Assembly: GCA_934597175.1 (NCBI GenBank)
Contig: CAKTQR010000008.1
Span: forward strand, 1-64,000
Source: an uncultured Oscillospiraceae bacterium
Lineage (GTDB): Bacteria > Bacillota > Clostridia > Oscillospirales > Oscillospiraceae
Reading direction: 5' to 3'
DNA length: 64,000 bases
Shown: positions 57,087 to 64,000 of the stretch, one piece after another
How the letters are laid out: the number at the start of each line of letters is the position of its first letter
Numbering within the stretch: the stretch's first letter is position 1
The notes under the pieces: generated by a model
The model's database searches: none
What the model saw: the letters and a program-made list of their open reading frames with translations, nothing else
What the model was told of the DNA's origin: nothing
Position numbers and translations under genes: made by a program

Positions 57087-57215
57087 AACGCAGACCTTTC
57101 TATAATCGTAATGTTCCCTCATTCTAACGCATCGTCAGACAAAAAACAATAGGATTCGACAGCGGTTTTTATTTGCATTTTGAACAAATTTTGTGTATTC
57201 GGGGTGCAAAAGGGA

Positions 57216-57242
57216 AACCCCGTGGCATTTTACCACGGGGTT
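57216..57242 (-). terminator. Hairpin after the corrinoid methyltransferase gene
   Basis: AACCCCGTGG (57216-57225) with CCACGGGGTT (57233-57242), perfect 10 bp, followed on the minus strand by a pyrimidine-rich TTTCCCTTTT. Confidence 0.75.
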
Positions 57243-57248
57243 GGATAT

Positions 57249-58973
57249 TCAGCGGGTCAGTACCTTCACGGCGGCACGGGCAGCCGAGGCTGCGTCCGGC
57301 GTGTAGATATCTGCGCCTATCTCGTCGCAGAAGCTCTGGCTTATCGGCGCTCCGCCGACCATGATGGTCGTCGTGTCACGGATGCCGGCCTGCTTTGCAA
57401 GCTCCACTATCTGCCGCATCTCCTGCATCGTTGTCGTCAGCAGCGACGAGCATGCGATAATGTCGCAGTCGTGCTCCTTTGCCGTCTCAATAAACCTCTC
57501 CGGCGGGACATCAGCCCCGAGGTCGTACACCTCGATGCCGCTGCCCTCGAACATTATCTTCACGAGGTTCTTGCCGATATCGTGCAGGTCGCCCAGGACT
57601 GTGCCGATGCAGGCAGAGCCTATCGAGCGGGTGCTGCCGTCCTCGGAGACCATGTGCGGCTTTAAAACTGCGGTGGCTGCCGACATGCAGCGTGCGGCGA
57701 TGAGCATTTCGGGCACAAAGGCCCGGTTTGCCGAGAAATCCTCGCCCAGCTCGTTCATACCGACGATGAGCCCGCCCGAGAGAATGTCCTGTGCGTCGAT
57801 GCCCTCACCGAGCGCCTCGTCTATGAGCGTCAGCAGCTTTTTCTGCTGACCGCGCTTTATCGCAGCGGCAATTTTCTTGAGGATATCGCCCTCGGTCTCC
57901 TCGGTCTTGGCTTCAACTGCGGCGGTCTTGACCGCAGTGTCGAGCCTGCGGCGTGGGATATCGGGCAGGTCAAAATGCGGCATGTGCAGCTTAGCGTTGT
58001 AGTCGTCTATCGCACGGTCGATGTACCGGTCGATATGCGGGTACACAGCACCCGGCACGCCGTAGGTTATCGACGGAATGAAATACCCGCCCGGGCAGCA
58101 GTCACGCAGCGTTTTCTCGGCGTAGGCGGTGATCTCCTCGGGTGTGGCGTCCGCTCTGTCGATGGCAGCGCCCATGCCGCCCATGAGGACGAGCTTGCCC
58201 TTTAAATGCTTCTGCAATGCGGGGATGTTGTTCTCCGGCAGCGTGCCCTGCCAAACCTGGATGCCTATCTCCGCCATGTCGTCGACGATGTCGGCAAGGT
58301 ATGCGTCGCCGTGGTGGATGGCGATGCAGCCCCGGGAGCGAATGTAGCCGTAGAAGCGGCGGTAGGGCTCTTTAAAAAACTCACGCCACATGTCCGGCTT
58401 CATGAAAAGAGCGGTCTTCGTGCCCCAGTCGTCGTGCGAGAAGATGACATCCGGCTGAAGATCATCGATAAGAAGCTGCACATATTTAAGGCGGTACTCG
58501 GTGATGTACTCTATAAGCTCGTGCATTTCATCGGGTTGCTCGTACAGCGCCGTGAGCGTGTTTTCAAAGCCCATGAGGAAGTGGCACTGCTCGAAAATGC
58601 CCGTGCCCATGAAGCCCGCAACGAGCTGGTTATCTCCGGCGGCGGCTCGGGCTTTTGCTCGGCACTCCGCCCAGCCCTCGGTGCAGTTTGCGGCGATATC
58701 GGGTGCGTGGACGACCTCACGCCAGCGGGTGATATCCGGGCAGACGGTGAGCCCGTCGCCGTGCAGCGGCGTTGCGCCCGGTGCGTCCTCGGGGAAGCTT
58801 ATGGTCGTGCCCCAGCGGTCTTTTGACACCGTGCCACGCTTGCGGTTGCCCCTGAGGTAGGTGTTTATCGGGTCGTACAGGCACATGTGCAGCGCCTCGT
58901 ACTGCTTTAAGACCCGCTCGGGCTTGCCGTCGGGCTTCAGTAATTCAAGAAAAATTTCCTTTGCAGTCTGCAT
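57249..58973 (-). CDS. Fusion of a URO-D/MtaA-like methyltransferase and a B12-binding corrinoid protein
   Basis: The 574-residue protein has an N-terminal uroporphyrinogen-decarboxylase-like domain (about 1-340), as in the MtaA/CmuA corrinoid methyltransferases. A helical cap follows (about 355-440). The B12-binding domain has DLHDIG (462-467, His464 as lower cobalt ligand), the SSLLTTTM loop and VGGAPIS. It would move a methyl group to or from the cobalt. Start: ATG eight bases after AAGGAG. It is translationally coupled to the DUF2284 gene. Confidence 0.88.
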   Translation of the reverse strand: MQTAKEIFLELLKPDGKPERVLKQYEALHMCLYDPINTYLRGNRKRGTVSKDRWGTTISFPEDAPGATPLHGDGLTVCPDITRWREVVHAPDIAANCTEGWAECRAKARAAAGDNQLVAGFMGTGIFEQCHFLMGFENTLTALYEQPDEMHELIEYITEYRLKYVQLLIDDLQPDVIFSHDDWGTKTALFMKPDMWREFFKEPYRRFYGYIRSRGCIAIHHGDAYLADIVDDMAEIGIQVWQGTLPENNIPALQKHLKGKLVLMGGMGAAIDRADATPEEITAYAEKTLRDCCPGGYFIPSITYGVPGAVYPHIDRYIDRAIDDYNAKLHMPHFDLPDIPRRRLDTAVKTAAVEAKTEETEGDILKKIAAAIKRGQQKKLLTLIDEALGEGIDAQDILSGGLIVGMNELGEDFSANRAFVPEMLIAARCMSAATAVLKPHMVSEDGSTRSIGSACIGTVLGDLHDIGKNLVKIMFEGSGIEVYDLGADVPPERFIETAKEHDCDIIACSSLLTTTMQEMRQIVELAKQAGIRDTTTIMVGGAPISQSFCDEIGADIYTPDAASAARAAVKVLTR

Positions 58974-58974
58974 A

Positions 58975-59511
58975 TCAGTCACTCCTTAGTAGGATGCAGG
59001 ATGTGTATGTCATAGTGAGCTCGCCGTAATTATACTCCAGCCCCGAGCGGCGGCAAATGTCGCTTACCCACAGGCCATACGCCTCCATCGATGACAGGCG
59101 CTTTTTCGGGAAGCGGCAGGGCTTCGTGGGGTATGTGCACTTTGCGCACACGGTGCATGTCCCCGCCGTCAGCGCAAGGCAGTCGGGGTAGAGTATCCTC
59201 GCCTGGCGGGTGAAGCCCTCGAAGCTTTTCTTGTGGCGGCGGGAGGCCTCCTGCATGCCGTCGTAATCAAACTCGTCGGCGAGCTCCCCGGTCGTCTGCA
59301 CGAGAATGCCGCTTGTGCAGCCTTCGATGTCCAAAATTGCCTGCTCGAGCGTCCCGCAGCCCGGCGGACACGCCCAGCTTGCGCCGTATCTGCCGCAGCG
59401 ATTGGACTTACACATATCCCGCACGTCGGCTCTCGGCACAAACGCCTCCATATTCGCCGCAGCGTAATGCGAAAAGCCGTTTTCCGCCGCAAGGGTCATA
59501 AGCCGTGTCAT
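58975..59511 (-). CDS. DUF2284 metal-binding protein
   Basis: The 178-residue protein has Cys-rich motifs CKSNRCGRYGASWACPPGCG in the N-terminal third and CTVCAKCTYPTKPC further on, the DUF2284 pattern thought to bind an Fe-S cluster or zinc. These proteins are often encoded beside corrinoid methyltransferases. Here its stop is one base from the start of the URO-D/B12 gene. The start follows AGAGGTACGACGGAT. Role unknown, possibly redox repair of cobalamin. Confidence 0.8.
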   Translation of the reverse strand: MTRLMTLAAENGFSHYAAANMEAFVPRADVRDMCKSNRCGRYGASWACPPGCGTLEQAILDIEGCTSGILVQTTGELADEFDYDGMQEASRRHKKSFEGFTRQARILYPDCLALTAGTCTVCAKCTYPTKPCRFPKKRLSSMEAYGLWVSDICRRSGLEYNYGELTMTYTSCILLRSD

Positions 59512-59525
59512 ATCCGTCGTACCTC

Positions 59526-59554
59526 TTGACAAAGCAGTCGATGACTGCTTATAT
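59526..59554 (+). promoter_or_regulatory. Promoter of the RACE/Hcy-methyltransferase operon with internal dyad
   Basis: TTGACA (59526-59531), 17-base spacer, TTATAT (59549-59554); a TATAAT lies three bases on. GCAGTC-GAT-GACTGC (59534-59548) fills the spacer, a likely operator. The gene pair on the minus strand starts 15 bases upstream, so one protein could control both sides. Confidence 0.6.
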
Positions 59555-59593
59555 AATAAAGATATAATGACATTATATTAAGGGGGAGTGTCC

Positions 59594-61102
59594 GTGTCAA
59601 GCATCGAAGTAAGCTGCGGCGGCAAAGTGCATACCGTGTCGGCAAACGACGGTGAAACGCTGCTGGCTGCGCTGCGCAAAGCGGGCTTCTCCATACCCGC
59701 TGCCTGCGGCGGCAGGGGCAAATGCGGCAAGTGCCGGGTGAAGATAAACGGAGTGCAGCGCCTTTCGTGCAAGGTGTATCCCGCAGACGGCGACGCTGTC
59801 GAGCTTCCCGAAGCAGCCGGCGGTGCGATACTCACCGACACGGTCGATATCGCCGCACCCAAGGCAGCGCAAAGCGGCATAGCCGCCGCCGTTGACCTCG
59901 GCACGACCACCGTCGCCGTGCGCATTTACGATCTCAAAAATGCAGCGGAGCTCAAAACGCTCAGCGCATGGAACAAACAGGCCGCCTACGGCGGCGATGT
60001 GATAAGCCGCATCCGCTACACCATGGATGAGCCGGACGGCCTGCGCGAGCTGTCGGATATCATCCGCCGCCAGACCGGGGACCTGATACTTACCGCTCTT
60101 GCCGACTGCGGCAGAGACAAAGCCGAGCTCCGGCGCATTTTCCTTGCGGGAAACACCGTCATGCAGCACATTTTTGCGGGCTTGCCCGTGCGTTCTATCG
60201 CAACTGCGCCCTTTAAGCCCGAGACGCTTTTTGAAGCCCCGACAGGCGATGCGCTTCTCGGTGCGGAGCTGAGCTACGCCCCCTGCGTTGCCGGATATGT
60301 CGGCGGCGATATCACGGCGGGACTGCTTGCATCCGGGCTCTGCTCCACCGAGGGAAGCTCGCTGTTTCTGGATATCGGCACGAACGGCGAAATGGCGCTT
60401 GTGAGCGGGGGCAGGGTCTCCTGCTGCGCCGTCGCCTCCGGCCCTGCGTTCGAGGGTGCGGGCATAAGCTGCGGCATGCCGGCGCTCACCGGCGCCGTCA
60501 GCCATGTGCGCTATGACCGGGGGTTTTTGTGCGATGTCATCGGCGCAGTTGAGCCGACGGGGCTGTGCGGCTCGGGGCTAATTGATCTTGCCGCCACGCT
60601 GCTGCGCCTCGGCTGCATTGATAATGGCGGAAGACTTCTGCCGCCCGAGCTTGCGCCCGAGAGCATGCGGCGGTATATCCGCCCGGACGGGCAGGGAAAC
60701 GGCGTGTTTTATCTAACCGAAAATGTGTACCTCACCGCCGCCGATGTGCGCAGTCTCCAGCTTGCAAAGGCAGCCGTCGCCGGCGGCATCGAGGTGCTGC
60801 TTGCCCGCCACGGGATAAAGGCAAATGACCTTACAAGGGTCTGCCTCGCCGGCGGCTTCGGCAATTACATCGACCCCAAAAGCGCCACGGCGCTCGGCAT
60901 GCTGCCCGAAATTGCGCCGGAGCGCCTGCGCTGCCTCGGCAACACCTCGCTTGCCGGTGCGGCCATGGCGGCGGTCGACCCCGAGGAGCGCCGTGAGCTT
61001 CGCTCATGCGCCGAAAAATGCGAATACATTGAGCTGTCCGGCCTGCGGGAATTTACCGAAGCGTTCACGGACAACATGACTTTTGATATAACGGAGGACT
61101 AA
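59594..61102 (+). CDS. Reductive activator of corrinoid enzymes (RACE, RamA-like ASKHA type)
   Basis: The 502-residue protein has an N-terminal plant-type [2Fe-2S] domain with Cys38, 44, 47 and 59, a linker, and a DUF4445-type ASKHA ATPase domain (IAAAVDLGTTTVAVRIYD, SLFLDIGTNGEMAL, LCGSGLIDL, GGFGNYI). RACE proteins use ATP and electrons to return Co(II) to Co(I) in corrinoid proteins, which matches the B12 protein next door. GTG start five bases from GGGGGAG. 2 bases before the Hcy methyltransferase gene. Confidence 0.9.
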   Translation: MSSIEVSCGGKVHTVSANDGETLLAALRKAGFSIPAACGGRGKCGKCRVKINGVQRLSCKVYPADGDAVELPEAAGGAILTDTVDIAAPKAAQSGIAAAVDLGTTTVAVRIYDLKNAAELKTLSAWNKQAAYGGDVISRIRYTMDEPDGLRELSDIIRRQTGDLILTALADCGRDKAELRRIFLAGNTVMQHIFAGLPVRSIATAPFKPETLFEAPTGDALLGAELSYAPCVAGYVGGDITAGLLASGLCSTEGSSLFLDIGTNGEMALVSGGRVSCCAVASGPAFEGAGISCGMPALTGAVSHVRYDRGFLCDVIGAVEPTGLCGSGLIDLAATLLRLGCIDNGGRLLPPELAPESMRRYIRPDGQGNGVFYLTENVYLTAADVRSLQLAKAAVAGGIEVLLARHGIKANDLTRVCLAGGFGNYIDPKSATALGMLPEIAPERLRCLGNTSLAGAAMAAVDPEERRELRSCAEKCEYIELSGLREFTEAFTDNMTFDITED

Positions 61103-61104
61103 TT

Positions 61105-62322
61105 ATGCAGATCCGCTTTCCGCTCATTCTCGACGGTGCGACCGGCACGGAGCTTCAAAAATGCGGCTACAAGGGCGATGTCAGCGCCGAGCAGTGGGTG
61201 CTCGATAACCCCGACAGCATCGTCGGCATCCAGAAAGGCTACATCAAAGCCGGAAGCAATGTCTTGTACTCGCCGAGCTTCGGCGCAAACCGCCGCAAAT
61301 TAGAAGAGCACGGCATTTTCAACAAGACCGCCGACTACAACCGCCGCTTGGCGGCGCTCTCACAAAAGGCCGCCGACGGCAAGGCGTTCGTCGCCGGCGA
61401 CATTTCCCCGACCGGCATGTTCCTCTCGCCCCTGGGCGAGGCGTCGTTCGAGGAGCTCGTGGATATCTACACCGAGCAGGCCGCAGGTCTTGAGCAGGCT
61501 GGCGTTGACCTTTTCGTCATCGAGACCATGATGACGCTCTCGGATGCCCGAGCCGCCGTTTTGGCTGTGCGCAGCGTCAGCGACAAGCCCATCTTCGTGA
61601 CCTTCACCTGCGACGAAAACGGCCGCAGCCTCTCCGGCACGGATATCACCGCCGCCCTGACCGTTTTGCAGGGCATGGGCATCGACGCATTCGGCTTAAA
61701 TTGCTCTGCCGGCCCTGCCGAAATGCTGCCGCAGATAAAGCGCTTGCGTGAATTTTCCCGTGTGCCGCTTATCGTGAAGCCCAACGCCGGCATGCCCGAG
61801 ATCGTTGACGGCGAGACCATGTATAACTGCCCGCCCGAGGAGTTTGTCGAGCTCATCCCCGAGTTTTTAAAGACCGGCGTCGCCATATTCGGCGGCTGCT
61901 GCGGCACGACCGCCGAGCACATCGCCGCACTTAAAAAGGCGCTGCAAAGCGCCGAAATAGTGCCCCCCGCACCGAGGTTCACCGACCTGCTTCCCGCCTC
62001 GACCGAGAAGCTCGCGGCGTATCTGCCGGTCGACGCCCGCTGCGGCAAGATCCTCGCCGTCACGGACGATTTTGAGGACGAGCTTTCCGACGCACTGGAC
62101 ACCGACGATGTCATGGTCGCCGTGCGCCTTGACACATGGGAGGAGGTCGAGCTTTTCGCCGACTGCCAGTACATGATATCCAAGCCCCTGTGCCTCGTGT
62201 GCGACGATGCCGACATCCTCGAAGCGGCGCTGCGTGCCTACCAGGGTCGCCCCCTCTACGAGGGCTCGCTCCCCGACTTCGCCCTCGCCCCGCTGGTGAG
62301 CAAATACGGCGTGATAATTTGA
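61105..62322 (+). CDS. Homocysteine S-methyltransferase
   Basis: The 405-residue protein has a homocysteine methyltransferase domain (about 1-290): DGATGTELQK, GLNCSAGP near residue 200 and GGCCGT near 265, whose Cys residues bind zinc and activate homocysteine. A C-terminal ~110-residue part is unassigned. Homologues are the N-terminal part of MetH. With the separate B12/URO-D protein and RACE this is a split methionine-synthase-like system; the methyl donor is not known. It overlaps the next gene by one base. Confidence 0.9.
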   Translation: MQIRFPLILDGATGTELQKCGYKGDVSAEQWVLDNPDSIVGIQKGYIKAGSNVLYSPSFGANRRKLEEHGIFNKTADYNRRLAALSQKAADGKAFVAGDISPTGMFLSPLGEASFEELVDIYTEQAAGLEQAGVDLFVIETMMTLSDARAAVLAVRSVSDKPIFVTFTCDENGRSLSGTDITAALTVLQGMGIDAFGLNCSAGPAEMLPQIKRLREFSRVPLIVKPNAGMPEIVDGETMYNCPPEEFVELIPEFLKTGVAIFGGCCGTTAEHIAALKKALQSAEIVPPAPRFTDLLPASTEKLAAYLPVDARCGKILAVTDDFEDELSDALDTDDVMVAVRLDTWEEVELFADCQYMISKPLCLVCDDADILEAALRAYQGRPLYEGSLPDFALAPLVSKYGVII

Positions 62323-62972
62323 TGAAAACGCAGTTGAACGGGCAGCCCGTCCCGCACGACAAGCCCACGGACGAGCTTCTTTCGATGCTCCGCTCTGCGG
62401 ATATGCAGAGCTTCTGCCTTGCCTGCGAGGCGCTTTCGGCTCGGGGCGAAACTGCCGCCCTGACCCCGTTTTTGCAGTCGGGCGACCGCTATCGCAGGCT
62501 GTATGCATTTAAATGTATAGGCGCAGCCACGCCCCGTGAGTTTTTGGAGGCGCAGCTGCACTCGGACGACTTTTTGTTCGTCAGTGCGGCGCTGCACATC
62601 ATCGCCGAGCACGCCCCGGCCTGCGACGAGGCGCTTGTGAAGTCGGCGGTGCGGTCGCATCTTGCGCAGCTGCACGACGAGGACTCCGCACTCGATGTTC
62701 TGTCGGCAAGCGACGAAAATTACGCATTTCTGCTCGAGCTTTTGGTTAAAGCCGGGCGCAGCATGACGCAGGAGATAATCGCCGAGGTGCTGCTCGGGCA
62801 CTACCTGCCCGAAAGAGCCGAGGCGGTCATCGATACGCTCGCAGCCTCGCCAAACCCGAAGCTGCGCACCATGGCAGCCCGCCATGCCCTCGCCCTCGGG
62901 CTCGACACCGCCCGCTTTGCCTCCGACCCCAACGCCCATGTCCGCAACACCGTAAGCAAGCACGATGTTTAA
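62322..62972 (+). CDS. HEAT-repeat-like protein
   Basis: The 216-residue product is all helical with five to six ~31-residue units (ELLSMLRSADMQSFCLACEA, LYAFKCIGAATPREFLEAQL, FVSAALHIIAEHAPA, LRTMAARHALAL), like HEAT/PBS-lyase-type repeats. It overlaps the homocysteine methyltransferase stop by one base. Possible scaffold or chaperone for the corrinoid complex; inferred from position only. Confidence 0.65.
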   Translation: MKTQLNGQPVPHDKPTDELLSMLRSADMQSFCLACEALSARGETAALTPFLQSGDRYRRLYAFKCIGAATPREFLEAQLHSDDFLFVSAALHIIAEHAPACDEALVKSAVRSHLAQLHDEDSALDVLSASDENYAFLLELLVKAGRSMTQEIIAEVLLGHYLPERAEAVIDTLAASPNPKLRTMAARHALALGLDTARFASDPNAHVRNTVSKHDV

Positions 62973-63002
62973 AAGCTCCGCCCGACCCGGCGGAGCTTTT
63001 TG
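62971..63002 (+). terminator. Intrinsic terminator after the corrinoid operon
   Basis: AAAAGCTCCGCC (62971-62982) with GGCGGAGCTTTT (62989-63000), loop CGACCC, then T. Confidence 0.88.
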
Positions 63003-63024
63003 CCGAAAAAATTTTTGTATGCTA

Positions 63025-63053
63025 TTGAAAAAGCGTTCGGTATATGCTAGAAT
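63025..63053 (+). promoter_or_regulatory. Promoter of the DUF3793 gene
   Basis: TTGAAA (63025-63030), 17-base spacer, TAGAAT (63048-63053). The predicted start site is only a few bases before the first GGTTAGC operator. Confidence 0.75.
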
Positions 63054-63064
63054 GATCTCACAAT

Positions 63065-63082
63065 GGTTAGCGATGGCTAACC
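63065..63082. promoter_or_regulatory. Operator GGTTAGC-GATG-GCTAACC, first copy
   Basis: Perfect 7-bp dyad with a 4-base spacer just past the predicted transcription start. Placement favours repression. Confidence 0.75.
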
Positions 63083-63130
63083 GAATCGAGCCGTATGAGC
63101 TGCCGAGGGGCGGCTATTTAAAACCGCATC

Positions 63131-63148
63131 GGTTAGCGATGGCTAACC
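63131..63148. promoter_or_regulatory. Operator GGTTAGC-GATG-GCTAACC, second copy
   Basis: Identical to the first copy including the spacer, 66 bases further on (6 turns of helix plus), and 20 bases before the start codon. Flanking C/G extends the dyad to 8 bp. Confidence 0.75.
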
Positions 63149-63167
63149 GTAAAAAAGGAGACCCGCA

Positions 63168-63719
63168 ATGTCCGAAGAAATGATAATAACCCACTGCTCG
63201 CCGACGCTTGCGGGGATAAAGACCGGCGCACTTTTTAACTGCGCCTACCCCTCCGACCGGGAGATGCGCTCAGCGGTGCGGACATGGAACAAAACGCTCT
63301 CGCCGAAGGGGCTGCGTGTGCTGCCGCTTCGGTACAACGGGCGCACGGCGCTTATTTATATCTACCGCCCCGCCATGCTTTCTGCCGACCTCGAAAACGA
63401 GACGGCACGCAGGCTGCTGCGCAGGTGCGGCTATGCGTCGGAAACGCCGGAGGGCTGCATCGTGCAGCTCATGCGCCGCTTTGCCGAGAGCGAGGAGTTT
63501 CCGCACGAGATCGGGCTGTTTCTCGGCTATCCGGCCGAGGATGTCTGCGGCTTTATTGCAAACAAGGCCTGCGGCTACAAGTGCGTCGGCTACTGGAAGG
63601 TGTACGGCGACGAGGAAAAGGCGAAGAAGACCTTCGCCAAGTTTGAGCGCTGCACCCGCTGCTACTGCCGGCAGCACGCAAAAGGAAAGGGTATCGAACG
63701 GCTGGCTGTAGCCGGTTGA
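63168..63719 (+). CDS. DUF3793-family protein
   Basis: The 183-residue soluble protein has the family look: HCSPTLAGIKTGALFNC at the N-terminus, LRVLPLRYNGRTALIYIYRP in the middle, IGLFLGYPAEDVCGFI, then a Cys-rich end with FERCTRCYCRQHAKG. DUF3793 genes of Clostridia are often near flavodoxin or iron-uptake genes. The tandem GGTTAGC operators fit metal control. Ribosome binding site AAAGGAG, 7 bases from the ATG. Function unknown. Confidence 0.85.
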   Translation: MSEEMIITHCSPTLAGIKTGALFNCAYPSDREMRSAVRTWNKTLSPKGLRVLPLRYNGRTALIYIYRPAMLSADLENETARRLLRRCGYASETPEGCIVQLMRRFAESEEFPHEIGLFLGYPAEDVCGFIANKACGYKCVGYWKVYGDEEKAKKTFAKFERCTRCYCRQHAKGKGIERLAVAG

Positions 63720-63760
63720 TATATATAAAAATTTTAAATTTAAAAATCTAAAGAAAGGTT

Positions 63761-64000
63761 AAGTTGACGGGAGACGAACACTATCGTCTGTCGGTGCGCC
63801 TGTTCGGCAATTTTCGACTTTTTCAAGGGAAGCCGAAATTTCTTGAAACCTCACCGACAGATGCCTTGCAGTTTTGAGGGAGCAGATTTTCGTTCAGGCA
63901 AAGATAAAGCCCGACGGCCATAATGGATATATATGGGCTAGGGATTTAGCGAAGCATGGGCGGAAAGCTGCCCATCAAAACCGATAGGCGTTTGGCTCAC
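63761..64000. repeat. H-related MITE-like element, cut by the window end (copy H4)
   Basis: Begins AAGTTGACGGGAGACGAACA, nearly the same as the terminal inverted repeat of H3, and runs through CTATCGTCTGTCGGTGCGCC, a GCAGATTTTCGTTCA / TGGGCGGAAAGCTGC stem and AAACCGATAGGCG. The expected right end (CCGTCAACTT) lies just past the window. No gene. Confidence 0.7.

Overview
The window reads as chromosome from a GC-rich member of the Clostridia, most like the gut Oscillospirales/Ruminococcaceae group. This rests on AGGAGG-type ribosome binding sites, frequent TTG/GTG starts, a split transketolase, a CotH-family protein, a DUF2089 protein, a DUF3793 protein, an Ord-type dehydrogenase and a corrinoid methyltransferase set with a reductive activator. 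I saw no rRNA, tRNA, CRISPR array or phage structural gene. The genus cannot be named from the sequence alone.

Layout. 0-14 kb: a heptad-repeat membrane protein, a DivIVA-like protein, a two-component system followed by the VTC / DUF4956 / CotH trio, then transketolase (two subunits), galactokinase, an MscS channel and an ECF sigma/anti-sigma pair. 14-33 kb is accessory. It holds small and hypothetical proteins, a two-enzyme radical SAM cassette with a tiny Cys-containing peptide gene, an IS3 remnant, an acyl-ACP thioesterase, a run of unrecognised proteins and a second sigma/anti-sigma pair. 33-45 kb is mostly housekeeping: metG, a VanW protein, hemW, htpG, two CobW-type GTPases, a DMT transporter and a CAP-domain protein. 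45-50 kb is an operon of SAM methyltransferases and alpha/beta hydrolases. 51-64 kb holds an Ord-like dehydrogenase, an M16C protease, a damaged ABC/FTR locus beside thioredoxin, a trigger-factor-like protein, a corrinoid methyl-transfer cluster with homocysteine methyltransferase, and a DUF3793 gene under a tandem operator.

The most interesting item is a module present three times: a ~67-nt structured RNA gene with its own strong promoter, placed head to head with a gene for a ~65-residue helical protein. The RNAs (16406-16472 on +, 27871-27937 and 28231-28299 on -) share a long lower stem kept by compensatory changes, an upper hairpin with a conserved TTGGAA loop and a U-tract. The proteins (16078-16281, 28014-28211, 28368-28565) are clear paralogues. 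I do not recognise either family. Second is the radical SAM pair at 17.4-20 kb, which lies between two same-orientation copies of a dispersed repeat and looks like a peptide-modification cassette.

The window is also rich in dispersed repeats. R1 is an element of up to ~670 bp built of short modules and ending in a 10-12-bp hairpin (7.7, 12.1, 29.1 and 33.1 kb, with fragments at 16.5, 17.0 and 20.6 kb). H is a palindromic element (4.3 and 38.5 kb) whose longer relatives with 27-bp terminal inverted repeats lie at 42.7 and 63.8 kb. A GGTTAGC-N4-GCTAACC operator occurs twice before the DUF3793 gene, and as a GTTAGC-N4-GCTAAC core before the methyltransferase operon. A GTTGGC-N4-GCCAAC relative precedes the first gene. 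Together these suggest one shared, possibly metal-responsive, regulator encoded elsewhere.
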